Shown one piece after another: positions 1 to 5,544 of a DNA stretch of 7,770 nt. The stretch is from Aquificaceae bacterium. GTDB lineage: Bacteria > Aquificota > Aquificia > Aquificales > Aquificaceae. A program made the position numbers and the translations under genes. The stretch spans positions 1 through 7,770 of the forward strand of contig JALWEK010000179.1 in assembly GCA_027014185.1 (NCBI GenBank), written 5' to 3'. Numbering within the stretch: the first letter of the stretch is position 1; each line of letters begins with the position of its first letter. A model generated the notes under the pieces. It was not told where the DNA came from, searched no databases, and saw only the letters and a list, made by a program, of their open reading frames with translations.

Positions 1-1526
1 ACCCTGTCCTGTGGTGCAACCACGACCACAGGCATCCTCTCGTCTATCAGAGCTATCGGGCCGTGCTTCATCTCGCCGGCGGGATAGCCCTCCGCGTGTA
101 TGTACGAGATCTCCTTCAGCTTGAGAGCTCCCTCGAGCGCGATGGGGTAGCTAAGATACCTCCCTAGGTACAGGAAATCCTTCATCTTCATGTACTTTTG
201 CGCTATCTTCTCAACGATATCCGCATCTTCCAGGGTATTCTCTATCATGGAGGGCACCTTCAGGAGCTCCTCCAGAAGCCTCTCTTTCTGAGGGTGTTCG
301 GAGGAGGCAAGGAAGTATAAAGCTGCGAGCTGGGCCAGAAAGGTCTTGGTGGCCGCCACACCTATCTCAGGACCGGCGTGGGTGTGGAGGGTGTAATCGG
401 ACTCCCTGTCTATAGAGCTTCCAACAACGTTTACTATCGCAAGTGTATAGGCGCCCCTCTCCTTGGCGTAGTTCACGGCGAACTTGGTGTCTATGGTCTC
501 CCCAGATTGGGACACGGCCACAACGAGATCCTGCTCAGATACCGGGGAATCCGAGTACCTGAACTCCGAGGCGAAAACCACCTCTACGGGGACCTGGGCG
601 TACTTCTCTATCCAGAGCTTCCCTATCAGGCCGGCGTGGTAAGATGTTCCGCACGCTATTACCAGGATTCTCCTGAAGCTCTTCAGACTGAACGGGAGCT
701 CGCTACCGGATGAGATAAGACCCCTTATCGTATCGCCCACAGCCTTGGGCTGTTCGTAGATCTCCTTTAGCATGAAGTGTTTGAAGCCTGCCTTCTCCGC
801 GGAGATTATGTCCCAGGGGACGACCGTGATTTCCTTAGTTAAGGGAGTGCCGCTGAAGTCGTATATGTTCACACCCTCTGGTGTGATGTCAGCTATCTCT
901 CCGTCACCGAGCGCTATCACCTTCCTCGTGTAAGGTAGTATGGCGGGAATGTCCGAGGCGAGGAAGTTCTCCCCTTCGCCTATACCCACAACCAGGGGGC
1001 TTCCCTGCTTTACCCCAACTATCCTGCCCGGCTCGTGAACGGTTATGACCGCAAAGGCGAAAGCTCCCCTGAGCCTCTCCACCGTCTTGAGAACCGCCTC
1101 GAGCAGATCCCCATTATAGTTCTTGGCTATAAGATGGGCTATAACCTCGGTATCGGTGCCGGATCTGAACTTGACGCCTTCGCTCTCGAGCTTGCGCTTC
1201 AGCTCCAGATAGTTCTCCACTATGCCGTTGTGAACAACGGCGAACTCCTCCTTCTCGTCCGTGTGGGGATGGGCGTTCTCAGTTGAGGGTTCACCGTGGG
1301 TGGCCCAGCGTGTGTGACCTATGCCCGTCTTCCCCTTGTAAGGCTTTCCCCAGAGGCTCCTCACGAGCTCCCTTATCTTCCCCACTCTCTTTTCAACTAT
1401 CAGCTTCCCATCCTCTATCAGGGCTATCCCGGCAGAGTCGTACCCCCTGTACTCAAGTCTCTCGAGGCCCCCAAGGAGCAGGGGTAGAGCTTCCTCTTTA
1501 CCCGTGTAACCTATGATCCCACACAT
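1..1526 (-). CDS. glmS: Glutamine--fructose-6-phosphate aminotransferase (isomerizing), C-terminus cut by window edge
   Basis: Makes glucosamine-6-phosphate from fructose-6-phosphate and glutamine, the first step toward UDP-GlcNAc, peptidoglycan and LPS; cytosolic. I translated the reverse strand from the ATG at 1526-1524. The protein begins MCGIIGYTG, giving Cys2 as the N-terminal nucleophile of the class II glutamine amidotransferase domain (about residues 1-215), with further motifs EYRGYDSAG, GHTRWATHG, HNGIVEN and SGTDTEV. Two SIS sugar isomerase domains follow: CGTSYHAG at residue 292 and SQSGET at 339-344 in the first, LEGALKLKEISYIHAEG and GEMKHGPIAL (His488) in the second. About 508 residues are visible; the family is about 590-610, so roughly 85-100 C-terminal residues, including the catalytic C-tail, lie outside the window. 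It starts 4 nt after the nitroreductase stop, so the two are probably one transcript. Some relatives carry a glmS ribozyme upstream; there is no room for one here. Identification is very sure. Confidence 0.97.
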   Translation of the reverse strand, partial: MCGIIGYTGKEEALPLLLGGLERLEYRGYDSAGIALIEDGKLIVEKRVGKIRELVRSLWGKPYKGKTGIGHTRWATHGEPSTENAHPHTDEKEEFAVVHNGIVENYLELKRKLESEGVKFRSGTDTEVIAHLIAKNYNGDLLEAVLKTVERLRGAFAFAVITVHEPGRIVGVKQGSPLVVGIGEGENFLASDIPAILPYTRKVIALGDGEIADITPEGVNIYDFSGTPLTKEITVVPWDIISAEKAGFKHFMLKEIYEQPKAVGDTIRGLISSGSELPFSLKSFRRILVIACGTSYHAGLIGKLWIEKYAQVPVEVVFASEFRYSDSPVSEQDLVVAVSQSGETIDTKFAVNYAKERGAYTLAIVNVVGSSIDRESDYTLHTHAGPEIGVAATKTFLAQLAALYFLASSEHPQKERLLEELLKVPSMIENTLEDADIVEKIAQKYMKMKDFLYLGRYLSYPIALEGALKLKEISYIHAEGYPAGEMKHGPIALIDERMPVVVVAPQDR

Positions 1527-1530
1527 AGCC

Positions 1531-2127
1531 CTATTCTAACCTCCCAACCGGCATTATGTACAGCGGCTCCTCCCCAGAAGGCGACCCCACTATAGACCTG
1601 AGGTCTTCGTCGTAAAAGGCCCCTATTACGACGGTTCCGAGACCGAGGGCCGTTGCCTGCAGATACAGATTCTGTCCTGCGTGCCCCACCTCGTTGAAGA
1701 CGTACCTTATCCCCCTCCTGCCGTACTTGGCGGTCGTTCTCTCGAACACCCCGAAGAACATAACTATAAGGGAGGCAGAGAGTATCTGCTCCTGCAAGAG
1801 GCCGGCCCTGTATATTTCCCGTGAGAAGTCACCCTTTCGAACCTCCAAGAGTGCGTGTCTGCCAGGATCGTACCTGTATATCCCCACCTCGAGCCCGAGG
1901 ACGTTGGTAGGGTGCACGTAAACTTCCAGTGGGTACAGGGCTCCAGCCGAGGGCGCTGTCCTGAAGCCGTAGGGATGGGTCACCCCTTGAGAAGCCCACA
2001 GGAGCTGGGAGACCTCCTCCAAGGTTAGAGGCTCTCCCGTGTACTCTCTGTAGGATCTCCTCCTGAGAAGTGCTTCCTCAAGGCTCAGGCTCCCTTTTAA
2101 TCTCGGCCTTGGAAGGGCAACCCCCAT
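1531..2127 (-). CDS. Small SagB-type nitroreductase-family flavoprotein
   Basis: A 198-residue protein of the FMN-dependent nitroreductase superfamily, closest in motif pattern to the SagB/ThcOx branch. Visible features are RRRSYREY at residues 22-29 (typical phosphate/FMN-binding N-terminus), PSAGALYPLEVY at 59-70 (hallmark of SagB-like members), NEVGHAGQNLYLQATALGLG at 145-164 (central helix and FMN pocket), and a C-terminal YIMPVGR. The length matches single-domain members. SagB enzymes in toxin and RiPP pathways oxidise azolines to azoles, but no cyclodehydratase, leader peptide or radical-SAM partner is present here, so the substrate is unknown. It is the first gene of a probable two-gene unit with glmS, which starts 4 nt after its TAG. 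No Shine-Dalgarno precedes the ATG; a TATCTT box ends 6 nt before it, suggesting a leaderless mRNA. Family assignment is firm, biochemical role is not. Confidence 0.88.
   Translation of the reverse strand: MGVALPRPRLKGSLSLEEALLRRRSYREYTGEPLTLEEVSQLLWASQGVTHPYGFRTAPSAGALYPLEVYVHPTNVLGLEVGIYRYDPGRHALLEVRKGDFSREIYRAGLLQEQILSASLIVMFFGVFERTTAKYGRRGIRYVFNEVGHAGQNLYLQATALGLGTVVIGAFYDEDLRSIVGSPSGEEPLYIMPVGRLE
1540..1545 (-). promoter_or_regulatory. Shine-Dalgarno-like site for glmS
   Basis: The reverse strand reads GGGAGG here, 13 nt before the glmS ATG, and lies inside the last codons of the upstream nitroreductase gene. The spacing is a little long, but it supports the MCGIIGYTG start, which the need for Cys at position 2 already fixes. 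Ribosomes finishing the upstream gene would stop within a few bases of this start, so coupling is likely. Confidence 0.5.
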
Positions 2128-2160
2128 AGGATAAAGATACTTCTGGGCTAAAATATAACC
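2128..2160. promoter_or_regulatory. Divergent promoter region between nitroreductase and gatA
   Basis: This 33-nt spacer separates two start codons pointing outward. On the plus strand TAAAAT (2149-2154) is followed by 6 nt and the gatA ATG. On the minus strand TATCTT (2139-2134) is followed by exactly 6 nt and the nitroreductase ATG. Neither start has a Shine-Dalgarno. This fits two -10 boxes driving leaderless mRNAs that begin at or next to the start codon. No convincing -35 hexamer was found for either direction, so the call rests on the -10 boxes and their spacing. Confidence 0.5.
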
Positions 2161-3603
2161 ATGCTTTGGCAGAAGGGAATCAAAGAACTACGCGATCTTA
2201 TCTCCAGAGGAGAGGTTAAACCCTCCGAGGTGGTCGAGTCCTTCTACGAGAGGTTCTCAGAGACCGAGGAGAAGGTAAAGGCCTACATAACGCCCCTATA
2301 CGAAAAGGCTGCCAAGCAGGCAAAGGAGCTCGATGGGAAGTCCCCGGAAGCCCCCCTCTTCGGCGTTCCGGTTGCCGTGAAGGACAACATCGTGATAAAG
2401 GGTGAGAGAACAACCTGTGCCTCAAAGATACTTGAGAACTTCGTCTCCCCTTACGATGCAACGGTGATAGAGAGGCTCAAAAGATCTGGAGCCATATTCC
2501 TCGGGAAGACGAACATGGACGAGTTCGCCATGGGGTCCTCCACCGAGTACTCAGCATTCTTCCCCACCAAGAACCCCTGGGATCTTGATAGGGTCCCGGG
2601 CGGATCCTCCGGGGGTTCGGCGGCTACCGTAGCAGTAGGCTCGGCTCCCGCATCCCTCGGTTCGGACACAGGGGGTTCCATAAGACAACCCGCCAGCTTC
2701 TGCGGTGTGATAGGTATAAAACCTACCTACGGTAGGGTTTCGAGATACGGACTCGTGGCCTTCGCCTCCTCCCTCGATCAGATAGGGGTCTTCGCACGCA
2801 GAACCGAGGACGTAGCCCTCCTTCTGGAGGTGATAAGCGGGTTTGACGAGAAGGACTCCACCTCCTCTAAGGCCCCCGTTCCCAAATACTCAGAGGAGAT
2901 GAGAAGGGAGGTAAAGGGCCTTAAGGTAGGTCTTCCCAGGGAGTTCTTCGAGTTCGAGCTCCAGAGGGAGATAAAAGAGGTATTCGAGGGTTTTGTGAAA
3001 GAGCTCGAGGATATGGGATGCGAGGTAAGGGAGATGAGCCTCCCGAACGTCAGGTACGCCATACCAGCTTACTATATAATAGCCCCTTCCGAGGCCTCCT
3101 CCAACCTGGCCAGATACGATGGGGTCAAGTACGGATACAGAACAAAGGATTACGAGGACCTCCTCGATATGTACTCCAAGACTAGGGACGAGGGCTTCGG
3201 ACCGGAGGTCAAGAGGAGGATAATGCTGGGGACCTTCGCACTTTCGGCTGGATATTACGACGCGTACTACCTTAAAGCCCAGAAGGTAAGAAGACTCATA
3301 TACGAGGACTTCATGAAGGCCTTCGAAGAGGTAGATCTGATAGCGAGTCCGACCACGCCAACCCTCCCCTTCAGGCTCGGTGAGAGGTTGGAAAACCCTA
3401 TAGAGATGTACCTCTCCGACGTCCTCACCGTTCCGGTGAACCTCGCCGGGCTGCCCGGTATCTCGATCCCGATAGGCTGGGTCGGGAACCTGCCCGTTGG
3501 GGGCCAGCTCATAGGAAGACCGTGGGACGAATCCACCCTTCTCAGAGTTTCCTACGCGTGGGAGCAGGTCTTTAAACACTACGAAAGATACCCTGAGGTA
3601 TGA
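2161..3603 (+). CDS. gatA: Aspartyl/glutamyl-tRNA amidotransferase subunit A
   Basis: Catalytic amidase subunit of the cytosolic GatCAB complex. It hydrolyses glutamine and passes ammonia to GatB, converting Glu-tRNA(Gln) to Gln-tRNA(Gln) and, in bacteria lacking AsnRS, Asp-tRNA(Asn) to Asn-tRNA(Asn). The 480-residue protein has the full amidase signature. The Lys-cisSer-Ser triad is K74 (in VAVKDNI), S149 (in PGGSSGGSAA) and S173 (in SLGSDTGGSIRQPASF), the same 75- and 24-residue spacings as in known GatA. Other conserved blocks are GKTNMDEFAMGSS, KPTYGRVSRYG, DEGFGPEVKRRI and ASPTTPTLPF. The length is normal for the family and the sequence looks Aquifex-like throughout. The ATG at 2161 gives the usual N-terminus and has no Shine-Dalgarno, only a -10-like box 6 nt upstream. 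gatB and gatC are not in the window, as is common in Aquificales where the subunit genes are scattered. The TGA overlaps the next start as ATGA. Confidence 0.97.
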   Translation: MLWQKGIKELRDLISRGEVKPSEVVESFYERFSETEEKVKAYITPLYEKAAKQAKELDGKSPEAPLFGVPVAVKDNIVIKGERTTCASKILENFVSPYDATVIERLKRSGAIFLGKTNMDEFAMGSSTEYSAFFPTKNPWDLDRVPGGSSGGSAATVAVGSAPASLGSDTGGSIRQPASFCGVIGIKPTYGRVSRYGLVAFASSLDQIGVFARRTEDVALLLEVISGFDEKDSTSSKAPVPKYSEEMRREVKGLKVGLPREFFEFELQREIKEVFEGFVKELEDMGCEVREMSLPNVRYAIPAYYIIAPSEASSNLARYDGVKYGYRTKDYEDLLDMYSKTRDEGFGPEVKRRIMLGTFALSAGYYDAYYLKAQKVRRLIYEDFMKAFEEVDLIASPTTPTLPFRLGERLENPIEMYLSDVLTVPVNLAGLPGISIPIGWVGNLPVGGQLIGRPWDESTLLRVSYAWEQVFKHYERYPEV

Positions 3604-4190
3604 GGATATTCTCCCTGGACACCTCTTTCTCCTTCTTCAACTTCTCCGTTGTAGAGGACGGCGAGGTAAAGTTACTCCACTACCTGGATTCCTCCAAGAA
3701 GACGCTCGAGAACCTACCGAAGGTCCTATCGGAACAGTGCATAGACCTGAGCGATTTCGACGCCTTCGCGGTGTCGGTGGGCGCAGGCTACCTGACCTCC
3801 CTCAGGATAGGGGTTACCTTTATGAAGACCACAGCTTACGTTCTAAAGAAGCCGATAGTCTCCTTCGAAATCCTATATCTCCTTGGGAGATTCACGCCCG
3901 CTCCTTTCCCGAGGATCCCTTTTCTGAAGGTAAGTACAAACATCTTCTACAGGGTTTTCGAGGAGGGCAACGTATCCGAGGTTAAGATATACGGTGGGGA
4001 GAGGGTAGAAGGTTCGGGAATAAGTTTAGAGAAGTTCAGGGAAGCGGCCTTTTTAGAGAGAAGTTACTACCATCCTTTCTTTCCCTTCTCCGCCTACGGC
4101 GGTATATACGCCTACGAGTTTCTAAAGAAGAATCCGAAGGGCGAGAACGTGTTTACAATAGAGCCCCTTTACCTTAAGCCCCCCGCTTAG
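3600..4190 (+). CDS. tsaB: TsaB-like protein (t6A37 tRNA modification), divergent
   Basis: A 196-residue protein with the layout of TsaB (YeaZ), the non-catalytic partner that dimerises with TsaD and, with TsaE, transfers the threonylcarbamoyl group to A37 of ANN-decoding tRNAs. The N-terminus MRIFSLDTS matches the first ASKHA-fold strand of the family (usually ILALDTS). GAGYLTSLRIGV at residues 61-72 sits where TsaB has GPGSFTGLRIG, and the C-terminus IEPLYLKPPA matches the usual PLYLRPP ending. The middle is poorly conserved, and the signature Ser-Phe-Thr-Gly is replaced by Tyr-Leu-Thr-Ser. TsaB is a scaffold, so this need not abolish function. The start overlaps the gatA stop (ATGA) with GAGG just upstream, so translation is coupled to gatA. 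Both genes serve tRNA function. Its TAG overlaps the end of the convergent small membrane-protein gene. The assignment rests on the two ends and the loop motif. Confidence 0.78.
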   Translation: MRIFSLDTSFSFFNFSVVEDGEVKLLHYLDSSKKTLENLPKVLSEQCIDLSDFDAFAVSVGAGYLTSLRIGVTFMKTTAYVLKKPIVSFEILYLLGRFTPAPFPRIPFLKVSTNIFYRVFEEGNVSEVKIYGGERVEGSGISLEKFREAAFLERSYYHPFFPFSAYGGIYAYEFLKKNPKGENVFTIEPLYLKPPA

Positions 4191-4348
4191 GTTATCTCTT
4201 CGGGTTCCTCGAAGTCTTCACCTTTTGGCCTAACGCCTTCGGGCCTTGGTGGTTCAGCCCGAGTGAAGAGGAGTGTGAAGCAGAAGAGGTTCAACCCGAG
4301 TATGAGGCCCCACGAGAGTATCATGAAGAGGAAAGCATCCCCGTCCAT
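4187..4348 (-). CDS. Small single-pass membrane protein, 53 aa, downstream of the DUF190-crcB-DUF190 cluster
   Basis: Read on the reverse strand from the ATG at 4348-4346 to the TAA at 4189-4187. Residues about 5-29 form one strongly hydrophobic helix beginning AFLFMILSWG, containing Asn20 and Cys23 and ended by Arg30. The rest is a hydrophilic, Pro- and Glu-rich tail ending EEPEEIT. By the positive-inside rule the tail is probably cytosolic. The gene begins 4 nt after the stop of the upstream DUF190 gene, with AGGT about 12 nt before the ATG lying in that gene's last codons, which argues that it is real and coupled. I do not recognise a family with confidence. The pattern A-x3-M-x3-WG is faintly like the MetS-type small subunits of NSS sodium symporters, but no symporter gene is in view. 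It could instead be a partner of CrcB or of the DUF190 proteins. Its last bases overlap the tsaB stop. Confidence 0.68.
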   Translation of the reverse strand: MDGDAFLFMILSWGLILGLNLFCFTLLFTRAEPPRPEGVRPKGEDFEEPEEIT

Positions 4349-4352
4349 GAGC

Positions 4353-4676
4353 TCAATTGTACCTTATCACCTTAACCCTTTCCAGTGTTATCAGGCCGTT
4401 CTCCACCACCTTCTTTAGCTCTGGGAGGATCCCCTCTATCTTCTCCTCGCAGTCCACCACCTCTATGACGATGGGAAGGTCCGAGGATAGCTTGAGGAGT
4501 CTCTGCTCGTGCAGAACGGAGGATCTTCCGTAACCGAGTATCCCCCTGAATACCGTAACTCCGGCTATGCCCCTCTCCCTGCAGAGCTCGGTTATGAACT
4601 TGTAAAGGGGTCTGCCCCCGTGCTTGTCGCTCTCCCCTATAAATATCCTGAGAAGGATAGCCTCCTCACACCTCAC
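4353..4676 (-). CDS. DUF190 (PII-like) protein, copy 1, downstream of crcB
   Basis: A 107-residue protein of the DUF190 family, which has a ferredoxin-like fold related to PII signalling proteins and no settled function. Visible family features are LLRIFIGESDKHGGRPLYKFI at residues 8-28, the central TVFRGILGYG, SSDLPIVIEVVD near residue 65-75, and the ending ITLERVKV. The start is GTG at 4676, overlapping the crcB stop as GTGA, which is classical translational coupling. An alignment by eye with copy 2 runs 97 positions without a gap and gives 44 identities (about 45 percent), so the two are clear paralogs. DUF190 genes next to crcB are common across bacteria. By analogy with PII proteins it could bind a small ligand and regulate the channel, but that is inference. 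The membrane microprotein gene follows after 4 nt. Confidence 0.9.
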   Translation of the reverse strand: MRCEEAILLRIFIGESDKHGGRPLYKFITELCRERGIAGVTVFRGILGYGRSSVLHEQRLLKLSSDLPIVIEVVDCEEKIEGILPELKKVVENGLITLERVKVIRYN

Positions 4677-5047
4677 AGCATCCTCCCCAAGTTGTAACCT
4701 ATCAGCGTCATCAGTATGCCCAGGGAGTTAGTCCCGAGAACGTAGAGGGCGAACTTCAGGGCCTCGCCGTTGAAGAGGAGGTTAAAGCTCTCGTAAGAGA
4801 AGGTGGAGAAGGTCGTCAGTCCTCCCAGGAAGCCCGTTATCAGGAGGGCCCTCACCTCCGGGGATAGGGTAAGCCTCTCGACAAGGTAGGAGAAGGCCAG
4901 ACCTATCAGGAAGGCCCCAACGAGGTTGACGAGGAAAGTTCCCACGGGGAAGTCGATGCCTACCTTAGCCTGGACGAACTTAGAGACCAGGTATCTGAGA
5001 ACTGAACCCAGGGCTCCCCCCAGGGCTACCGCAAGGGCTATCCCCAC
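4673..5047 (-). CDS. crcB: Fluoride ion channel CrcB/Fluc
   Basis: A 124-residue, four-helix inner-membrane protein of the Fluc family, which exports toxic fluoride as a dual-topology dimer. Helices are roughly residues 4-22, 34-56, 67-92 and 99-120. Family motifs are GGALGSVLRY (Arg18), VGTFLVNLVGAFLIG (pore Asn41), and FLGGLTTFSTFSYE, placing the fluoride-lining phenylalanines at F80 and F83. TM4 carries S108. The T78-T79 region is the usual helix break that holds the central Na+ in studied Fluc channels. Charged residues are few and balanced between the two sides, as expected for dual topology. The start is GTG at 5047, overlapping the upstream DUF190 gene by 10 nt; its own stop overlaps the next DUF190 gene as GTGA. 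The gene is therefore held between two DUF190 genes. All pore residues I can check are intact. Confidence 0.96.
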   Translation of the reverse strand: MGIALAVALGGALGSVLRYLVSKFVQAKVGIDFPVGTFLVNLVGAFLIGLAFSYLVERLTLSPEVRALLITGFLGGLTTFSTFSYESFNLLFNGEALKFALYVLGTNSLGILMTLIGYNLGRML

Positions 5048-5343
5048 ACCTGCACCCTCTCCATGGTCACAAGCCCTCTTTCCAAAACCTTCCCAAGGTT
5101 CTCTATAACACTCATAGCCTTCTCCTCATCCTCAACGAACTCGATAACAACCGGAAGGTCGTACGAGAGGGCCTCTATACCTTCGTAATGCATCTCCCCT
5201 GTTGTTCCGTAGCCCAGGATAGCCTTAAGGACTGTGGCCCCTCCCACGCCGTTCTTCTTGAGCTCTTCCACAACAAGCCTGTAAAGAGGCTTTCCCTTCT
5301 TCTCCTCGCTCTCCTTGAGGAATATCCTTACGAGGACGTGCAT
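5038..5343 (-). CDS. DUF190 (PII-like) protein, copy 2, first gene of the crcB cluster
   Basis: A 101-residue DUF190 protein with HVLVRIFLKES at the N-terminus, KGKPLYRLVVEEL, the conserved GGATVLKAILGYG at about residues 33-45, LSYDLPVVIEFVEDEEKA, and the ending VTMERVQVWG. It aligns without gaps to copy 1. The family fold is PII-like and its function is not established. It is the first gene of the leftward cluster and overlaps crcB by 10 nt. The ATG at 5343 has no Shine-Dalgarno. It lies 7 nt past the palindrome ATTTTAAAAT, suggesting a leaderless transcript, so there is no 5' leader to hold a fluoride riboswitch. Having one DUF190 on each side of crcB suggests a hetero-oligomer or two sensors with different ligands; this is inference only. 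Confidence 0.9.
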   Translation of the reverse strand: MHVLVRIFLKESEEKKGKPLYRLVVEELKKNGVGGATVLKAILGYGTTGEMHYEGIEALSYDLPVVIEFVEDEEKAMSVIENLGKVLERGLVTMERVQVWG

Positions 5344-5367
5344 CTGAGATATTTTAAAATTAATTGT
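5344..5367. promoter_or_regulatory. Symmetric divergent promoter with central ATTTTAAAAT palindrome
   Basis: The 24-nt spacer between the crcB cluster and the rightward 58-aa gene has the 10-nt perfect palindrome ATTTTAAAAT at 5351-5360. Exactly 7 nt lie between it and the minus-strand ATG (5343), and exactly 7 nt between it and the plus-strand GTG (5368). Read either way the palindrome offers TAAAAT as a -10 box, so both mRNAs could begin at or beside their start codons. No good -35 was found on either side. One polymerase could occupy the site at a time, making the two directions mutually exclusive. Confidence 0.5.
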
Positions 5368-5544
5368 GTGAAGGAGGAGATAGTCTTAGAGGTAAACGGA
5401 AAGAGGGTCAGGCTCAAGGACTTTCCCATGAGGGCCCTGAAGGGAACAGTAGTTGGGTTCATAAAGAGCCTCAACCTCGAGGAGGAGCCCAAGGAGATAA
5501 AGATAAAGATAGTGCTCGATGAAGAGGATAACGGAAACCCTTGA
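5368..5544 (+). CDS. Hypothetical small soluble protein, 58 aa
   Basis: Starts at GTG 5368 (first codons GTG AAG GAG GAG) and ends at the TGA at 5542-5544. The frame stays open further left, but that would run antisense through the DUF190 gene, so this GTG beside the -10-like palindrome is preferred. The protein is charged and Lys/Glu-rich without a membrane segment: a short beta hairpin EIVLEVNGKRVRL, a helix-like MRALKGTVVGFIKSLN around residues 21-36, and a strand KEIKIKIVL followed by an acidic end. I recall short proteins of this VNGK...GTxxGFIxSL...IKI pattern as conserved hypotheticals in various anaerobes and thermophiles, but know no function. It overlaps the pseudouridine synthase gene by 26 nt, so the two are coupled. 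The strong AAGGAGG at 5371-5377 is inside the gene with no usable start codon downstream of it. Confidence 0.68.
   Translation: MKEEIVLEVNGKRVRLKDFPMRALKGTVVGFIKSLNLEEEPKEIKIKIVLDEEDNGNP

Noticed and set aside
378..1487. Several plus-strand open frames between 378 and 1516
   Set aside because: They are antisense to glmS, whose minus-strand frame is continuous and carries all expected motifs.
1527..1530. glmS ribozyme upstream of glmS
   Set aside because: Only 4 nt separate glmS from the preceding coding sequence, so there is no room for the ribozyme.
2890..3579. Long open frame on the minus strand (229 codons) opposite gatA
   Set aside because: It lies fully antisense to a perfectly conserved gatA, its product resembles nothing I know, and the openness follows from the codon bias of gatA.
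4187..4352. Intergenic gap with a terminator between tsaB and the DUF190 cluster
   Set aside because: No GC hairpin with a T run was found on either strand, and the stretch is explained by a coupled 53-codon frame.
5188..5367. Leftward extension of the 58-aa gene to an earlier ATG at 5188
   Set aside because: The extra 60 codons would run antisense through the conserved DUF190 gene and read as a shadow of it; the GTG at 5368 beside the -10-like palindrome is better placed.
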